A stretch of DNA of 64,000 nucleotides from Mangrovimonas sp. TPBH4 (GTDB lineage Bacteria; Bacteroidota; Bacteroidia; Flavobacteriales; Flavobacteriaceae), in NCBI RefSeq assembly GCF_001280505.1, contig NZ_LBIO01000055.1:62001-126000 (forward strand). The letters are read 5' to 3'. Positions 46,587 through 55,622 of this stretch are shown one piece after another. Both the position numbers and the translations under genes were made by a program. The notes under the pieces were generated by a model. That model made no database searches, had not been told where the DNA came from, and worked only from the letters and a program-made list of their open reading frames with translations. Position 1 is the stretch's first letter, and every line of letters begins with the position of its first letter.

Positions 46587-47852
46587 ATGGAAAATACAAC
46601 CACAACCTATTTCCCAACATTGGAAGCGGTAAAAGCGGCGGCAGATAAATTGCAATCTGTTGTCCATCACACGCCGCTTACTTCCAATATGTTTTATTCA
46701 AGGGAATTCAGGAGCGATATATTATTCAAAAGAGAGGATTTACAGTTGGTACGTTCCTATAAAATTAGGGGGGCTTACAATAAAATGGCGCAACTCAAGG
46801 ATTCTGAAATTGAAAACGGGGTGGTTTGTGCAAGTGCTGGTAACCATGCTCAGGGAGTCGCCTTGTCCTGCAGATTGTTGAAAATTAAAGGGAGCATTTT
46901 TATGCCGGCTCCTACACCAAAGCAGAAAATCGATCAGGTTAAAATGTTTGGTGAAGATTATATTGAAGTGGTGTTGGAAGGCGATACTTTTGATGATGCC
47001 TACGCTGCGGCAATCCAAGAACAGGAGCAGTCGAACAAAACATTTATACATCCTTTTGATGATGAAAAAGTCATTGAAGGACAGGCTACCGTTGGTTTGG
47101 AAATCATTCAACAGGCAAAAGAACCGATAGATTATGTGTTTGTGCCTATTGGTGGTGGTGGATTGGCTTCAGGTTTGTCAAGCGTTTTTAAGGAATTGTC
47201 ACCAAATGCCAAAATCATTGGTGTAGAGCCAGAAGGCGCGCCTTCAATGTCGGTTTCCTTACGGAACAATAAAAATACCAAGCTTAAACATATTGAGAAT
47301 TTTGTGGATGGAGCTGCTGTTAAAAAAGTCGGGGATAAAACCTTTGAAATCTGTCGGCAGAATTTGGATGACGTTATCACAGTTCCAGAGGGGAAAATTT
47401 GTCAAACCATTTTGGAACTCTACAATAAAGAAGCCATTGTAGTGGAGCCTGCAGGCGCCTTGAGTATTGCTGCTCTCAGTTTTTATGCCGATAAAATAAA
47501 AGGTAAAAATGTAGTATGCGTGGTGAGTGGAAGTAATAACGATATCACCCGTATGGCCGAAATTAAGGAGCGCGCCTTGTTATATTCAAATTTGAAGCAT
47601 TATTTCATTGTGAAATTCCCTCAAAGGGCAGGAGCGCTTAAGGAATTTGTGGTAGATATTTTAGGGCCTGGCGATGACATTACGCACTTTGAGTACACTA
47701 AAAAATCCAATCGTGATAATGGTTCGGCAGTTGTGGGGATTGAGTTGAAATCTCCTCAGGATTTGGAGCCCTTGATTACCAAGATGAAACTGCATAAATT
47801 CTATGGCGATTACCTCAATAACAAACCGGATTTATTTCAGTTTTTAGTATAG
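46587..47852 (+). CDS. ilvA: Threonine ammonia-lyase (dehydratase), biosynthetic
   Basis: The product has 421 residues and makes 2-oxobutanoate from threonine, the entry to isoleucine. The pyridoxal phosphate lysine is Lys59 (VRSYKIRGAYNKM). The glycine loop is PIGGGGLASGLSS. A single ACT-like regulatory domain forms the last 85 residues (HYFIVKFPQRAGALKEFVVDI), so the enzyme is of the shorter type with one regulatory domain. It ends the ilv operon. Feedback control by isoleucine is likely. Confidence 0.95.
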   Translation: MENTTTTYFPTLEAVKAAADKLQSVVHHTPLTSNMFYSREFRSDILFKREDLQLVRSYKIRGAYNKMAQLKDSEIENGVVCASAGNHAQGVALSCRLLKIKGSIFMPAPTPKQKIDQVKMFGEDYIEVVLEGDTFDDAYAAAIQEQEQSNKTFIHPFDDEKVIEGQATVGLEIIQQAKEPIDYVFVPIGGGGLASGLSSVFKELSPNAKIIGVEPEGAPSMSVSLRNNKNTKLKHIENFVDGAAVKKVGDKTFEICRQNLDDVITVPEGKICQTILELYNKEAIVVEPAGALSIAALSFYADKIKGKNVVCVVSGSNNDITRMAEIKERALLYSNLKHYFIVKFPQRAGALKEFVVDILGPGDDITHFEYTKKSNRDNGSAVVGIELKSPQDLEPLITKMKLHKFYGDYLNNKPDLFQFLV

Positions 47853-47936
47853 CTTAAATAGCTTTTAAGTAATGCTTGGAAGAGTACTTTATTGTATCTT
47901 TATGCAAAGCATTCTTCACTAAAAAACTATTATATT

Positions 47937-49529
47937 ATGACGTCTACGTTTACAGAAATTCCAAAACAGTATCAAATTAAAAATCTCGTACATCAAAACA
48001 CATATTTGGTAGGGGGCGAGTTAAAAAAATGGAATGGTGAAACGTCAAATGTGTATTCTACCATTTCTTCCACCGAAGATTATCAACCTACCTTATTGGG
48101 GAGTATCCCAACCTTAGGAAAAACGGAGGCTTTGGAAGCTCTTGATGCGGCTTGCGATGCTTATGGAAAAGGACAGGGCTTGTGGCCAACCATGAAAGTT
48201 GCCAATCGCGTTGCCTGTATGGAAAAATTTGTTGAGCAAATGAAAACCAAGCGAGATGAGGTAGTTAAATTATTGATGTGGGAGATTGGAAAGAATTTAC
48301 CGGATTCCCAAAAGGAATTTGATAGAACCGTAGAGTATATCTATGATACTATTGAAGATTACAAGCAAATGGATCGGGATAGTGCCAAGTTTGAAAAGCA
48401 CGATGGCGTTCATGCCCATATTCGTCGTGGGCCTTTGGGAATCGTGTTGTGTTTGGGTCCGTATAATTATCCGTTGAATGAAACTTTTGCTTTGTTGATT
48501 CCCGCAATCATGATGGGAAATACCACTATATTTAAGCCAGCCAAGCATGGGGTTTTGTTATTGTCGCCACTCTTGGAGGCGTTTCAAAATAGTTTTCCGA
48601 AAGGGGTGGTGAACATCCTTTATGGGCGTGGCCGTACGGTGGCAACGCCTATTATGGAAACGGGCCGAATTGATGTATTGGCCTTGATAGGCAACAGCAA
48701 ATCGGCAAATGCACTGCAAAGCCATCACCCAAGACAAAACAGATTACGATTGGTATTGGGTTTGGAGGCTAAAAACCCGGCAATTATTTTGAAGGATGCG
48801 GATTTGGATTTGGCCATTTCAGAATGTATTTCAGGGACTCTGTCTTTTAACGGACAACGTTGTACTGCATTAAAAGTAGTGTACGTGCATGAAGACATTG
48901 TGGGGGAATTCAATAGACGTTTTTCTGAAAAAGTGGATGCTCTTAATTATGGAAATCCATGGGATAAGGGAGCACAGTTAACTCCGCTTCCGGAACCAGG
49001 TAAACCGGAGTATATTCAAGAGCTTATTGATGATGCCGTAAATAAAGGTGCTGAAATTGTCAATGCCAAGGGAGGTGAAACCACCGATAACTATATTTTT
49101 CCTGCCGTGCTCTACCCTATAAACAAAGAAATGAGAGTTTTTCAGGAGGAACAATTTGGTCCGGTAATTCCAGTGCTTTCCTTTAAAGATATTGAAGAGC
49201 CAATGGATGATATTGCCGATTCCAACTATGGACAGCAGGTAAGCTTGTTTGGTAGTGATGTGAAAACTCTGGCGCCGCTTATCGATACCTTGGTGAATTT
49301 GGTGTGCCGTGTGAATTTGAACAGTTCTTGCCAAAGAGGGCCAGATGTATATCCATTTACAGGTAGAAAGGATTCTGCAGTAGGAACATTGAGTGTGCAC
49401 GATGCGCTTCGTTCGTTTTCCATAAGGACTTTTGTGGCCTCTAAGGATAACGACTATAACAATGCGATTTTGAACAATTTGCTGGACTCCAAAGCTTCCA
49501 ATTTTGTGAGTACAGACTATATTCTTTAA
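47937..49529 (+). CDS. gapN: NADP-dependent glyceraldehyde-3-phosphate dehydrogenase (non-phosphorylating)
   Basis: The product has 530 residues and belongs to the aldehyde dehydrogenase superfamily. The ATG at 47937 is preferred; the open frame from 47892 starts with a non-ATG codon inside the promoter region. Catalytic Cys309 lies in [11 protein letters not shown] and the general base Glu277 in [30 protein letters not shown] is the typical cofactor-side stretch. It would oxidise glyceraldehyde 3-phosphate directly to 3-phosphoglycerate and yield NADPH. A possible -7 element (TATCTTTA, 47895-47902) suggests separate transcription from ilvA. Confidence 0.87.
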   Translation: MTSTFTEIPKQYQIKNLVHQNTYLVGGELKKWNGETSNVYSTISSTEDYQPTLLGSIPTLGKTEALEALDAACDAYGKGQGLWPTMKVANRVACMEKFVEQMKTKRDEVVKLLMWEIGKNLPDSQKEFDRTVEYIYDTIEDYKQMDRDSAKFEKHDGVHAHIRRGPLGIVLCLGPYNYPLNETFALLIPAIMMGNTTIFKPAKHGVLLLSPLLEAFQNSFPKGVVNILYGRGRTVATPIMETGRIDVLALIGNSKSANALQSHHPRQNRLRLVLGLEAKNPAIILKDADLDLAISECISGTLSFNGQRCTALKVVYVHEDIVGEFNRRFSEKVDALNYGNPWDKGAQLTPLPEPGKPEYIQELIDDAVNKGAEIVNAKGGETTDNYIFPAVLYPINKEMRVFQEEQFGPVIPVLSFKDIEEPMDDIADSNYGQQVSLFGSDVKTLAPLIDTLVNLVCRVNLNSSCQRGPDVYPFTGRKDSAVGTLSVHDALRSFSIRTFVASKDNDYNNAILNNLLDSKASNFVSTDYIL

Positions 49530-49658
49530 TGCTTTGTGAAAAAGATTCTGTCCCTTTTTAGGGATGGAATCTTCATAATATTTGCCCCTTTCGCTTAAAA
49601 AAATCATAATAATTATTAAAAACTAATGGGCAAATGAATTCTGTATTAAATAATGTTA

Positions 49659-49666
49659 TAAATTTG
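49659..49666 (+). promoter_or_regulatory. -7 element before the arg leader
   Basis: TAAATTTG is an exact TAnnTTTG match, four bases before the ATG of the first arg leader peptide. No good TTTG is seen at -33. The transcript would start almost at the leader ATG, as in the ilv leader. Confidence 0.55.
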
Positions 49667-49670
49667 TGGC

Positions 49671-49742
49671 ATGCAAAAATTAAAAAATAATAATGATGTA
49701 ATTGGTCGCTGTTTGCTGTATAGCAAACCCCGCCGTGTTTAG
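49671..49742 (+). CDS. Putative arg operon leader peptide 1
   Basis: This 23-codon frame starts MQKLKNNNDV and ends SKPRRV before TAG. It has three Arg codons, two of them consecutive (CGC CGT) just before the stop. A hairpin, GTTTGCT-GTAT-AGCAAAC (49711-49728), lies inside the frame directly before the Arg pair. It begins right after the predicted promoter, and the arginine operon follows. A leader that senses charged tRNA-Arg is the natural reading, but the full switch is not resolved. Confidence 0.65.
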   Translation: MQKLKNNNDVIGRCLLYSKPRRV

Positions 49743-49795
49743 TGGTATTCTACATTTAAGTCATTAAGCATACATTCATTTATTATTTTTTAAAA

Positions 49796-49891
49796 TTGAA
49801 AAAAACAGCACAAATAACATTCTTTAAAACTTCTATTACTGCTTTCCGCAGCAGTCTTAGGCTACGTGTTGTTTTTAACCGCCGCCCGTAA
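49796..49891 (+). CDS. Possible arg operon leader peptide 2 (TTG start)
   Basis: A 31-codon frame from TTG begins KKTAQITFFKT after the start and ends LRLRVVFNRRP. It has five Arg codons in its last 14 positions. Its last Arg codons lie in the 5' arm of a strong hairpin, and its stop codon TAA falls in the loop. There is no ATG in frame, so translation is uncertain. Codon content and position argue for it; the lack of a good start argues against it. Confidence 0.4.
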   Translation: MKKTAQITFFKTSITAFRSSLRLRVVFNRRP

Positions 49892-49900
49892 GGGTGTGGT
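49838..49900 (+). promoter_or_regulatory. Two hairpins in the arg leader
   Basis: ACTGCT-TTCCGC-AGCAGT (49838-49855) is a perfect six-pair hairpin. A stronger one follows at 49878-49900: ACCGCcGCCC, a GTAA tetraloop of the stable GNRA type, and GGGTGTGGT, nine pairs with two wobbles and one bulge. No T run follows, so neither is a normal intrinsic terminator. The remaining part to 49976 contains a weak GGAAT/ATTCC stem followed by a short T run (about 49911-49942). Confidence 0.55.
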
Positions 49901-49976
49901 CCTATCTTGGAATTTTAGGTGAGTCCGATTCCGTTTTCAAAACATTTATTTAATATTTTTAATAAAAAGAAAGGCA

Positions 49977-50588
49977 ATGAAGATTGTTATAGCAGATAAA
50001 TCTCATGCGGTTTACGCAACGTTAATAGCCGAAACTATTTCAGAATCAGCGAAGGTTCGCGGTACAGGTATTGCAAAGCGAACCCCAGAATATATCATTA
50101 CCAAAATGGAAAATGGTAATGCCGTAATTGCTTTGGACGAGGATAAATTTGTAGGGTTTTGTTATATCGAGGCCTGGGGCCACGGTAAGTTTGTAGCCAA
50201 TTCCGGTTTAATTGTCCATCCTGATTATAGAGGGCATGGCATGGCAAAAAAAATTAAAGCAAAGATTTTTGAGCATTCCAGGACCAAATTCCCAGACGCA
50301 AAAGTATTTAGTATCACCACAGGTTTGGCTGTTATGAAAATGAACAGTGAACTGGGCTATAAACCTGTGACCTTTTCTGAATTGACGGACGACCAAACCT
50401 TTTGGAATGGTTGCCAAACTTGTAAAAACTACGATGTGTTACAGCGAACAGAGCAAAAAATGTGCTTGTGTACAGGGATGTTGTATGATCCCAAAAAGCA
50501 AGTAGAGGAAAAAAAGCAGATTAAAACAAAGGTATATAAAAGGTTAAAGAGCATTAAGGAGAACCTGTTTTTAAAAAAGGAGAAATAA
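49977..50588 (+). CDS. GNAT-family acyltransferase, probable glutamate N-acyltransferase
   Basis: The product has 203 residues. The acyl-CoA binding core of the GNAT fold is seen in GLIVHPDYRGHGMAKKIKAKIFEHS (pyrophosphate loop RGHGMA). A cysteine-containing part follows (NGCQTCKNYD, MCLCTGM), then a basic C-terminal tail. It is the first gene of the arginine operon and overlaps argG by one base (TAATG). No argA or argJ is otherwise present in the operon, so I infer that it makes N-acetyl- or N-succinylglutamate. The family call is firm and the substrate is inferred. Confidence 0.8.
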   Translation: MKIVIADKSHAVYATLIAETISESAKVRGTGIAKRTPEYIITKMENGNAVIALDEDKFVGFCYIEAWGHGKFVANSGLIVHPDYRGHGMAKKIKAKIFEHSRTKFPDAKVFSITTGLAVMKMNSELGYKPVTFSELTDDQTFWNGCQTCKNYDVLQRTEQKMCLCTGMLYDPKKQVEEKKQIKTKVYKRLKSIKENLFLKKEK

Positions 50589-51775
50589 TGAGTAAGAAGT
50601 TAGTAATTGCGTACAGTGGCGGATTGGATACGTCCTACTGTGCAGTAAGTTTGTCAAAGGCGGGCTATGATGTGCATGCCGTAAGTGTGAATACGGGAGG
50701 TTTTACAAAGGAAGAAATAGCGCACATTGAAGCCAATGCCTATAAAATGGGAGTGTCTACCTATAAAAATATTGATGCCATTGCCACCTTTTATAATAAG
50801 GTTGTAAAATATCTTGTGTTCGGAAATGTGTTAAAAAACAATAGCTACCCTCTTTCTGTGAGTGCCGAAAGAATTATTCAGGCTATTGAAATCATTGAAT
50901 ATGCCAAATCCATAGGGGCTAAATATATTGCTCATGGAAGTACAGGGGCAGGAAACGACCAAGTGCGTTTTGACATGATTTTCCAAACTTTGGCTCCAGA
51001 AATTGAAATCATTACACCTATCAGGGACCAAAAACTATCAAGACAGGAAGAAATCGATTACCTAAAAAGTAATGGTATTGAAATGTCTTGGGAAAAAGCG
51101 AAATATTCGGTAAATAAAGGGCTTTGGGGGACGAGTGTTGGTGGCGAGGAAACCTTAACATCAGGCAAGCCTTTGCCAGAGCACGCCTATCCTTCGCAGT
51201 TGCAAAAAGAAGGAGATGAAAAAGTAATTCTGACGTTTACAAAAGGGGAGTTGACTGCCGTAAATGGAAAAGAAAATACGCCTGAAAAGAATATTCAAAT
51301 ATTGAATGATTTGGCGGCGCCTTTCGCCATAGGAAGAGACATTCACGTTGGAGATACCATTGTAGGAATCAAGGGGCGTGTAGGATTTGAAGCTGCAGCG
51401 GCCTTAATTACCATTAAGGCTCATCATTTGTTGGAAAAGCACACTTTGACCAAATGGCAGTTACAACATAAAGAGTATTTGACAAGTTTTTATGGGATGC
51501 ATTTGCATGAAGGACAGTATTTGGACCCAGTGATGAGAAACATTGAAGCTTTTTTGGAAAGCAGTCAAGAGCAAGTCTCTGGAGATGTTACTGTAAGTTT
51601 GAAACCATATCACTTTACCTTGGACGGTATTGAATCTGCTCATGATTTAATGAATGCCAAGTTTGGAAGTTACGGAGAAATGAACAAGGGATGGACTGCC
51701 GATGATGCCAAAGGATTTATCAAAATCTTTGGTAACCAGAACAAAATCTATCGCCAAGTAAATTCAGAATCATGA
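50588..51775 (+). CDS. argG: Argininosuccinate synthase
   Basis: The product has 395 residues and joins citrulline and aspartate using ATP. The N-type ATP pyrophosphatase motif is AYSGGLDTSYC (residues 8-18). AHGSTGAGNDQVRFD and the later GRVGFEAAAAL are typical. Length fits. The start overlaps the acyltransferase stop (TAATG) and the end overlaps argC by four bases, so translation is coupled. Confidence 0.95.
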   Translation: MSKKLVIAYSGGLDTSYCAVSLSKAGYDVHAVSVNTGGFTKEEIAHIEANAYKMGVSTYKNIDAIATFYNKVVKYLVFGNVLKNNSYPLSVSAERIIQAIEIIEYAKSIGAKYIAHGSTGAGNDQVRFDMIFQTLAPEIEIITPIRDQKLSRQEEIDYLKSNGIEMSWEKAKYSVNKGLWGTSVGGEETLTSGKPLPEHAYPSQLQKEGDEKVILTFTKGELTAVNGKENTPEKNIQILNDLAAPFAIGRDIHVGDTIVGIKGRVGFEAAAALITIKAHHLLEKHTLTKWQLQHKEYLTSFYGMHLHEGQYLDPVMRNIEAFLESSQEQVSGDVTVSLKPYHFTLDGIESAHDLMNAKFGSYGEMNKGWTADDAKGFIKIFGNQNKIYRQVNSES

Positions 51776-52749
51776 TTAGAACTGGAATTATTGGTGGCGC
51801 AGGGTATACAGCAGGAGAACTCATTAGATTGCTGTTGAACCATTCGGAAACCAAAATCGATTTTATTTATAGTACATCCAATGCAGGCAACCCTGTAAGT
51901 GCCGTTCACCAAGATTTGTTGGGCACCACGGATTTGAAGTTTTCAAGCACCATCAATCCTGAAGTAGATGTGCTGTTCTTGTGTTTGGGGCATGGGAATT
52001 CTAAGGCGTTTTTGGAAAATAATCAGTTTGCTGATCATACAAAGATTATTGATTTAAGTAATGATTTTAGATTGGAAGCCGACAAGACCTTTCATGGGAA
52101 AACCTTTGTGTACGGACTTCCAGAATTGAACAAGGCAGACATTAGAAAAGCTGATTATATTGCGAATCCAGGATGTTTTGCTACGGCCATTCAATTGGCT
52201 TTGTTGCCTTTGGCTAGTGCAGGGAAATTGCATGATGATGTGCATGTAAATGCCGTAACAGGGGCTACTGGAGCAGGAACATCTCTGTCCGATACCACAC
52301 ATTTTACATGGAGAGACAACAACTTTTCATATTATAAGCCTTTTACACATCAACATTTGGGAGAAATCAACCAGTCGGTAAAACAACTGCAATCAAGTTT
52401 TGATTCCAATATTTTGTTTATGCCTAACAGAGGGGATTTTTCAAGAGGAATTTTCGCTACGGCCTACACCAAATTTGATGGTGATTTGGAAGAAGCTAAG
52501 GAGCTGTATGAAGCCTGTTATAAGGACGATGCCTTTACTTTCGTATCCCAAAATCCATTGCACCTAAAGCAGGTAGTAAATACCAATAATTGTTTTGTGC
52601 ATTTGCACAAGCATGATGGAATGCTGTTGGTAACAAGTATCATTGATAATTTGCTGAAAGGAGCTTCCGGTCAGGCAATCCAGAATATGAACTTGATGCA
52701 TGGATTTTTTGAGACCGAAGGATTGAATTTAAAAGCGAATTATTTTTAA
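51772..52749 (+). CDS. argC: N-acetyl-gamma-glutamyl-phosphate reductase
   Basis: The product has 325 residues and reduces the acylglutamyl phosphate made by ArgB to the semialdehyde with NADPH. The nucleotide motif is GIIGGAGYTAGELIRLL. Catalytic Cys135 lies in ANPGCFATAIQLAL, the family signature. Length is normal. In this organism group the acyl group may be succinyl instead of acetyl. It starts inside the end of argG (ATGA overlap) and is followed by proC after 12 bases. Confidence 0.95.
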   Translation: MIRTGIIGGAGYTAGELIRLLLNHSETKIDFIYSTSNAGNPVSAVHQDLLGTTDLKFSSTINPEVDVLFLCLGHGNSKAFLENNQFADHTKIIDLSNDFRLEADKTFHGKTFVYGLPELNKADIRKADYIANPGCFATAIQLALLPLASAGKLHDDVHVNAVTGATGAGTSLSDTTHFTWRDNNFSYYKPFTHQHLGEINQSVKQLQSSFDSNILFMPNRGDFSRGIFATAYTKFDGDLEEAKELYEACYKDDAFTFVSQNPLHLKQVVNTNNCFVHLHKHDGMLLVTSIIDNLLKGASGQAIQNMNLMHGFFETEGLNLKANYF

Positions 52750-52761
52750 ACATATAAGTCT

Positions 52762-53562
52762 ATGAAATTAGCCGTTATTGGATCAGGTAATTTAGGGCAA
52801 TCTATTGCCAAAGGGTTAATCACTACCAATGCCGTTACAACTTTGTTTTTAACAAGAAGGCATGTGGAGGCACTTTCAGAATTTGAAGGATACAAAGGGG
52901 TTACCACCACCAACGACAATGTGTTGGCAGTGAAGCATTCCGATATTCTTATTTTTGCAGTGCAACCGTCCCATTTGGAAGCTATTTTGAAAGAGGTTGC
53001 ACCCTACCTGACTGAAAAACATGTGTTAATTTCAACCATAACAGGATACACCATTTCTAGGATTGAAGCCATTGTAGGGGAGAACCATTTTATCATCAGA
53101 GCCATGCCTAATACGGCCATTGCTGTTGGGAAATCTATGACCTGTTTATGTAGTAACGAACAAGGTGCCAAGCGTATTAAGGTAGCCGAAGCTATATTTA
53201 AAAGATTGGGACATACCTTAACTATTCCAGAGACCCAAATGCAGGCAGCCACTGTGGTTTGTGCTAGTGGTATTGCTTTTTGGATGCGTTTGATTCGCGC
53301 TACTACCCAGGCGGCCATTCAATTGGGGTTTGATGCTGAAGAGGCTCAAGAACTGGCTATGTATACGTCTGAAGGAGCGGCTAGTTTGTTGATTAACAAC
53401 GGACATCATCCAGAGGAAGAAATCGACAAAGTAACCACGCCAAAAGGTTGTACTATTGAAGGTCTTAACGAGATGGAACACAAAGGTTTGAGTTCCTCCT
53501 TAATTCAAGGTATGGTAGCCTCATTTAACAAAATCAACAATATTAAAAAAGAACAAATATGA
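52762..53562 (+). CDS. proC: Pyrroline-5-carboxylate reductase
   Basis: The product has 266 residues and reduces pyrroline-5-carboxylate to proline. The nucleotide motif is MKLAVIGSGNLGQSIAKGL. The family signatures IIRAMPNTAIAVGKSMTCL and VTTPKGCTIEGLNEME are present. Its place inside the arginine operon, overlapping argD by four bases, is notable: it links proline synthesis to arginine control, perhaps with pyrroline-5-carboxylate formed from ornithine. Confidence 0.93.
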   Translation: MKLAVIGSGNLGQSIAKGLITTNAVTTLFLTRRHVEALSEFEGYKGVTTTNDNVLAVKHSDILIFAVQPSHLEAILKEVAPYLTEKHVLISTITGYTISRIEAIVGENHFIIRAMPNTAIAVGKSMTCLCSNEQGAKRIKVAEAIFKRLGHTLTIPETQMQAATVVCASGIAFWMRLIRATTQAAIQLGFDAEEAQELAMYTSEGAASLLINNGHHPEEEIDKVTTPKGCTIEGLNEMEHKGLSSSLIQGMVASFNKINNIKKEQI

Positions 53563-54683
53563 GTTTGTTTAAGGTCTATCCGTTGTTTGATATCACTCCA
53601 GTTAAGGCGAAAGATGTCCTTGTATATGATGACAACGGAACCGAATATTTAGATCTTTATGGCGGGCATGCTGTAATTTCTATTGGGCATTCCCACTCCG
53701 AATATGTTAATGCTATTTCAAATCAAGTGGCCCAATTGGGCTTTTATAGCAATGCCATTCAAAATCCATTGCAGGAGGAATTGGCGGAAACATTAGCAAG
53801 GGTGTCTGGATGTTCAGATTACCAATTGTTCATGTGCAATTCAGGAGCTGAGGCTAATGAAAATGCTTTGAAGTTGGCCTCTTTCCATAACGGGAAGGAG
53901 CGAATTTTAGCTTTTAAAAATTCCTTCCACGGAAGAACTTCGGCAGCGGTTGCAGCAACAGACAATCCTAAAATTGTAGCGCCATTAAATGCGCAACAGC
54001 AAGTGGATTTTGTCGAGTTGAGAGATTTGGAAGCTGTAGAAGCTATCCTAGCTAGAAATGAAACCTGTGCCGTGATTGTTGAATGCATTCAGGGTGTTGG
54101 GGGATTGGACGAAAGCACCACGGAGTTTTACAAAGGCCTAGAAAAGTTGTGTCAACAATACAATACGCTTTTAATTGCCGATGAGGTGCAAAGTGGCTTT
54201 GGGAGAACTGGGGATTTCTTCGCGTTCCAAAAACACGGGATAACTCCAGATGTCATTTCATTGGCGAAGGGGATGGGGAATGGTTTTCCTGTTGGAGGGA
54301 TTTTGATCCACCCAAAATTTGAAGCATCTTTTGGAATGTTGGGAACTACTTTTGGTGGAAATCACTTAGCTTGCGCGGCTTCTTTGGCAGTATTAAAGGT
54401 CTTGGAACATGAAAATTTGATGAATAATGTAAAGGAAGTTTCAGACTATTTTATAGAGCAAGCACAATCTCTCAAAGGTCTGAAGAATATCAAAGGGAGA
54501 GGCTTGATGCTTGGTTTAGAGTTCGATTTTAAGGTGGCCGATTTGCGCAAACAGTTGATTCATAAATATAAAATTTTCACTGGAAGTGCCAATAATCCAA
54601 ACTTAATCAGGATTTTGCCACCACTAACGGTGCAAAAACAACATATCGACCAGTTTTTAACAGCTTTGAAAAGCGAATTATAG
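53559..54683 (+). CDS. argD: Acylornithine aminotransferase
   Basis: The product has 374 residues, a class III pyridoxal-phosphate aminotransferase that turns the acylglutamate semialdehyde into acylornithine. The cofactor lysine is Lys237 (ISLAKGMGNGFPVGG). MCNSGAEANENALKLA binds the cofactor phosphate and LLIADEVQSGFGRTG holds the Asp contacting the ring nitrogen. Whether acetyl or succinyl substrates are used is not visible. It overlaps proC by four bases and abuts argF'. Confidence 0.94.
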   Translation: MSLFKVYPLFDITPVKAKDVLVYDDNGTEYLDLYGGHAVISIGHSHSEYVNAISNQVAQLGFYSNAIQNPLQEELAETLARVSGCSDYQLFMCNSGAEANENALKLASFHNGKERILAFKNSFHGRTSAAVAATDNPKIVAPLNAQQQVDFVELRDLEAVEAILARNETCAVIVECIQGVGGLDESTTEFYKGLEKLCQQYNTLLIADEVQSGFGRTGDFFAFQKHGITPDVISLAKGMGNGFPVGGILIHPKFEASFGMLGTTFGGNHLACAASLAVLKVLEHENLMNNVKEVSDYFIEQAQSLKGLKNIKGRGLMLGLEFDFKVADLRKQLIHKYKIFTGSANNPNLIRILPPLTVQKQHIDQFLTALKSEL

Positions 54684-55622
54684 ATGAAAAAGTATACCGA
54701 CATAAGCGATATTACTGATCTTGATAGTTTGATAAGAGAAACCATTTTGTTGAAAATGACACCTTTCGAATATCATGGTTTGGGAAAGCACAAGACCTTG
54801 GTGATGCTCTTTTTTAATGCAAGTTTGCGAACGCGTTTAAGTACGGAAAAGGCAGCCAGGAATCTTGGTATGGAAGTGATGTCTCTTAATGTTAATGAGG
54901 CTTGGCAGTTGGAGTTTGAGGACGGAACGGTAATGGATGCCAATACTTCAGAACATGTTAAGGAAGCGGCTCAAGTGATTTCGCAATACGCCGATATTAT
55001 TGCGGTAAGAGCATTTCCAAGTTTGACCAATAAAGTAAAGGATCAGTCGGAATATATCTTAAAAAGTTTTGAAAAATACGCCACGGTACCAATTGTCAAT
55101 ATGGAGAGCGCCACGGCGCATCCCTTGCAGGCTTTGGCCGATGCCGTGACTATTTCGGAATTTACAGAGACAAAACGGCCCAAAGTGGTCTTGTCTTGGG
55201 CACCGCACCCCAAAGCTTTGCCTCAAGCGGTGGCCAATTCATTTGCATCTATGATGCAGCGAATGGATGTCGATTTTCAAATTACGCATCCAGAAGGGTA
55301 TGAGTTAGATTCCAATATCACCAAAGATGTGCCAATTATCTATAATCAGGAAGAAGCCTTAGCCGAAGCCGATTTTGTATATGTAAAAAACTGGAGCAAT
55401 TTTAATGACTACGGAAAAGTGTTGAATACAGACCCTAATTGGATGATGACTGCTGAAAAACTTGGTAAGGCCAAGTTTATGCACTGTCTACCAGTACGTA
55501 GAAATATGGTGGTTGAAGATGCAGTTTTGGATGGTGGTCAATCCATCGTGATGCAGCAGGCCAATAACAGAACTTTTGCCGCACAAATAGTATTGAAGCA
55601 AATTTTAGAAAATCTGAATTAA
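54684..55622 (+). CDS. argF': N-acetyl/N-succinylornithine carbamoyltransferase
   Basis: The product has 312 residues. It carbamoylates acylated ornithine, not free ornithine. The carbamoyl-phosphate motif is FFNASLRTRLS. HPLQALAD and HCLPVRRNM replace the HPTQ and HCLPA forms of ordinary ornithine carbamoyltransferases. The stretch WAPHPKALPQAVANSF and the later HPEGYELD agree with the Bacteroides fragilis enzyme as I recall it. Ser89 (NTSEH) lies where the acetyl enzyme has Glu and the B. fragilis succinyl enzyme has Pro. Its stop overlaps the argB start (TAATG). Confidence 0.9.
   Translation: MKKYTDISDITDLDSLIRETILLKMTPFEYHGLGKHKTLVMLFFNASLRTRLSTEKAARNLGMEVMSLNVNEAWQLEFEDGTVMDANTSEHVKEAAQVISQYADIIAVRAFPSLTNKVKDQSEYILKSFEKYATVPIVNMESATAHPLQALADAVTISEFTETKRPKVVLSWAPHPKALPQAVANSFASMMQRMDVDFQITHPEGYELDSNITKDVPIIYNQEEALAEADFVYVKNWSNFNDYGKVLNTDPNWMMTAEKLGKAKFMHCLPVRRNMVVEDAVLDGGQSIVMQQANNRTFAAQIVLKQILENLN

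Noticed and set aside
49541-49572. AAGATTC/GAATCTT hairpin after gapN considered as its terminator
   Set aside because: The stem is plausible, with internal mismatches, but no T run follows; it is left as an unproven 3' end structure.
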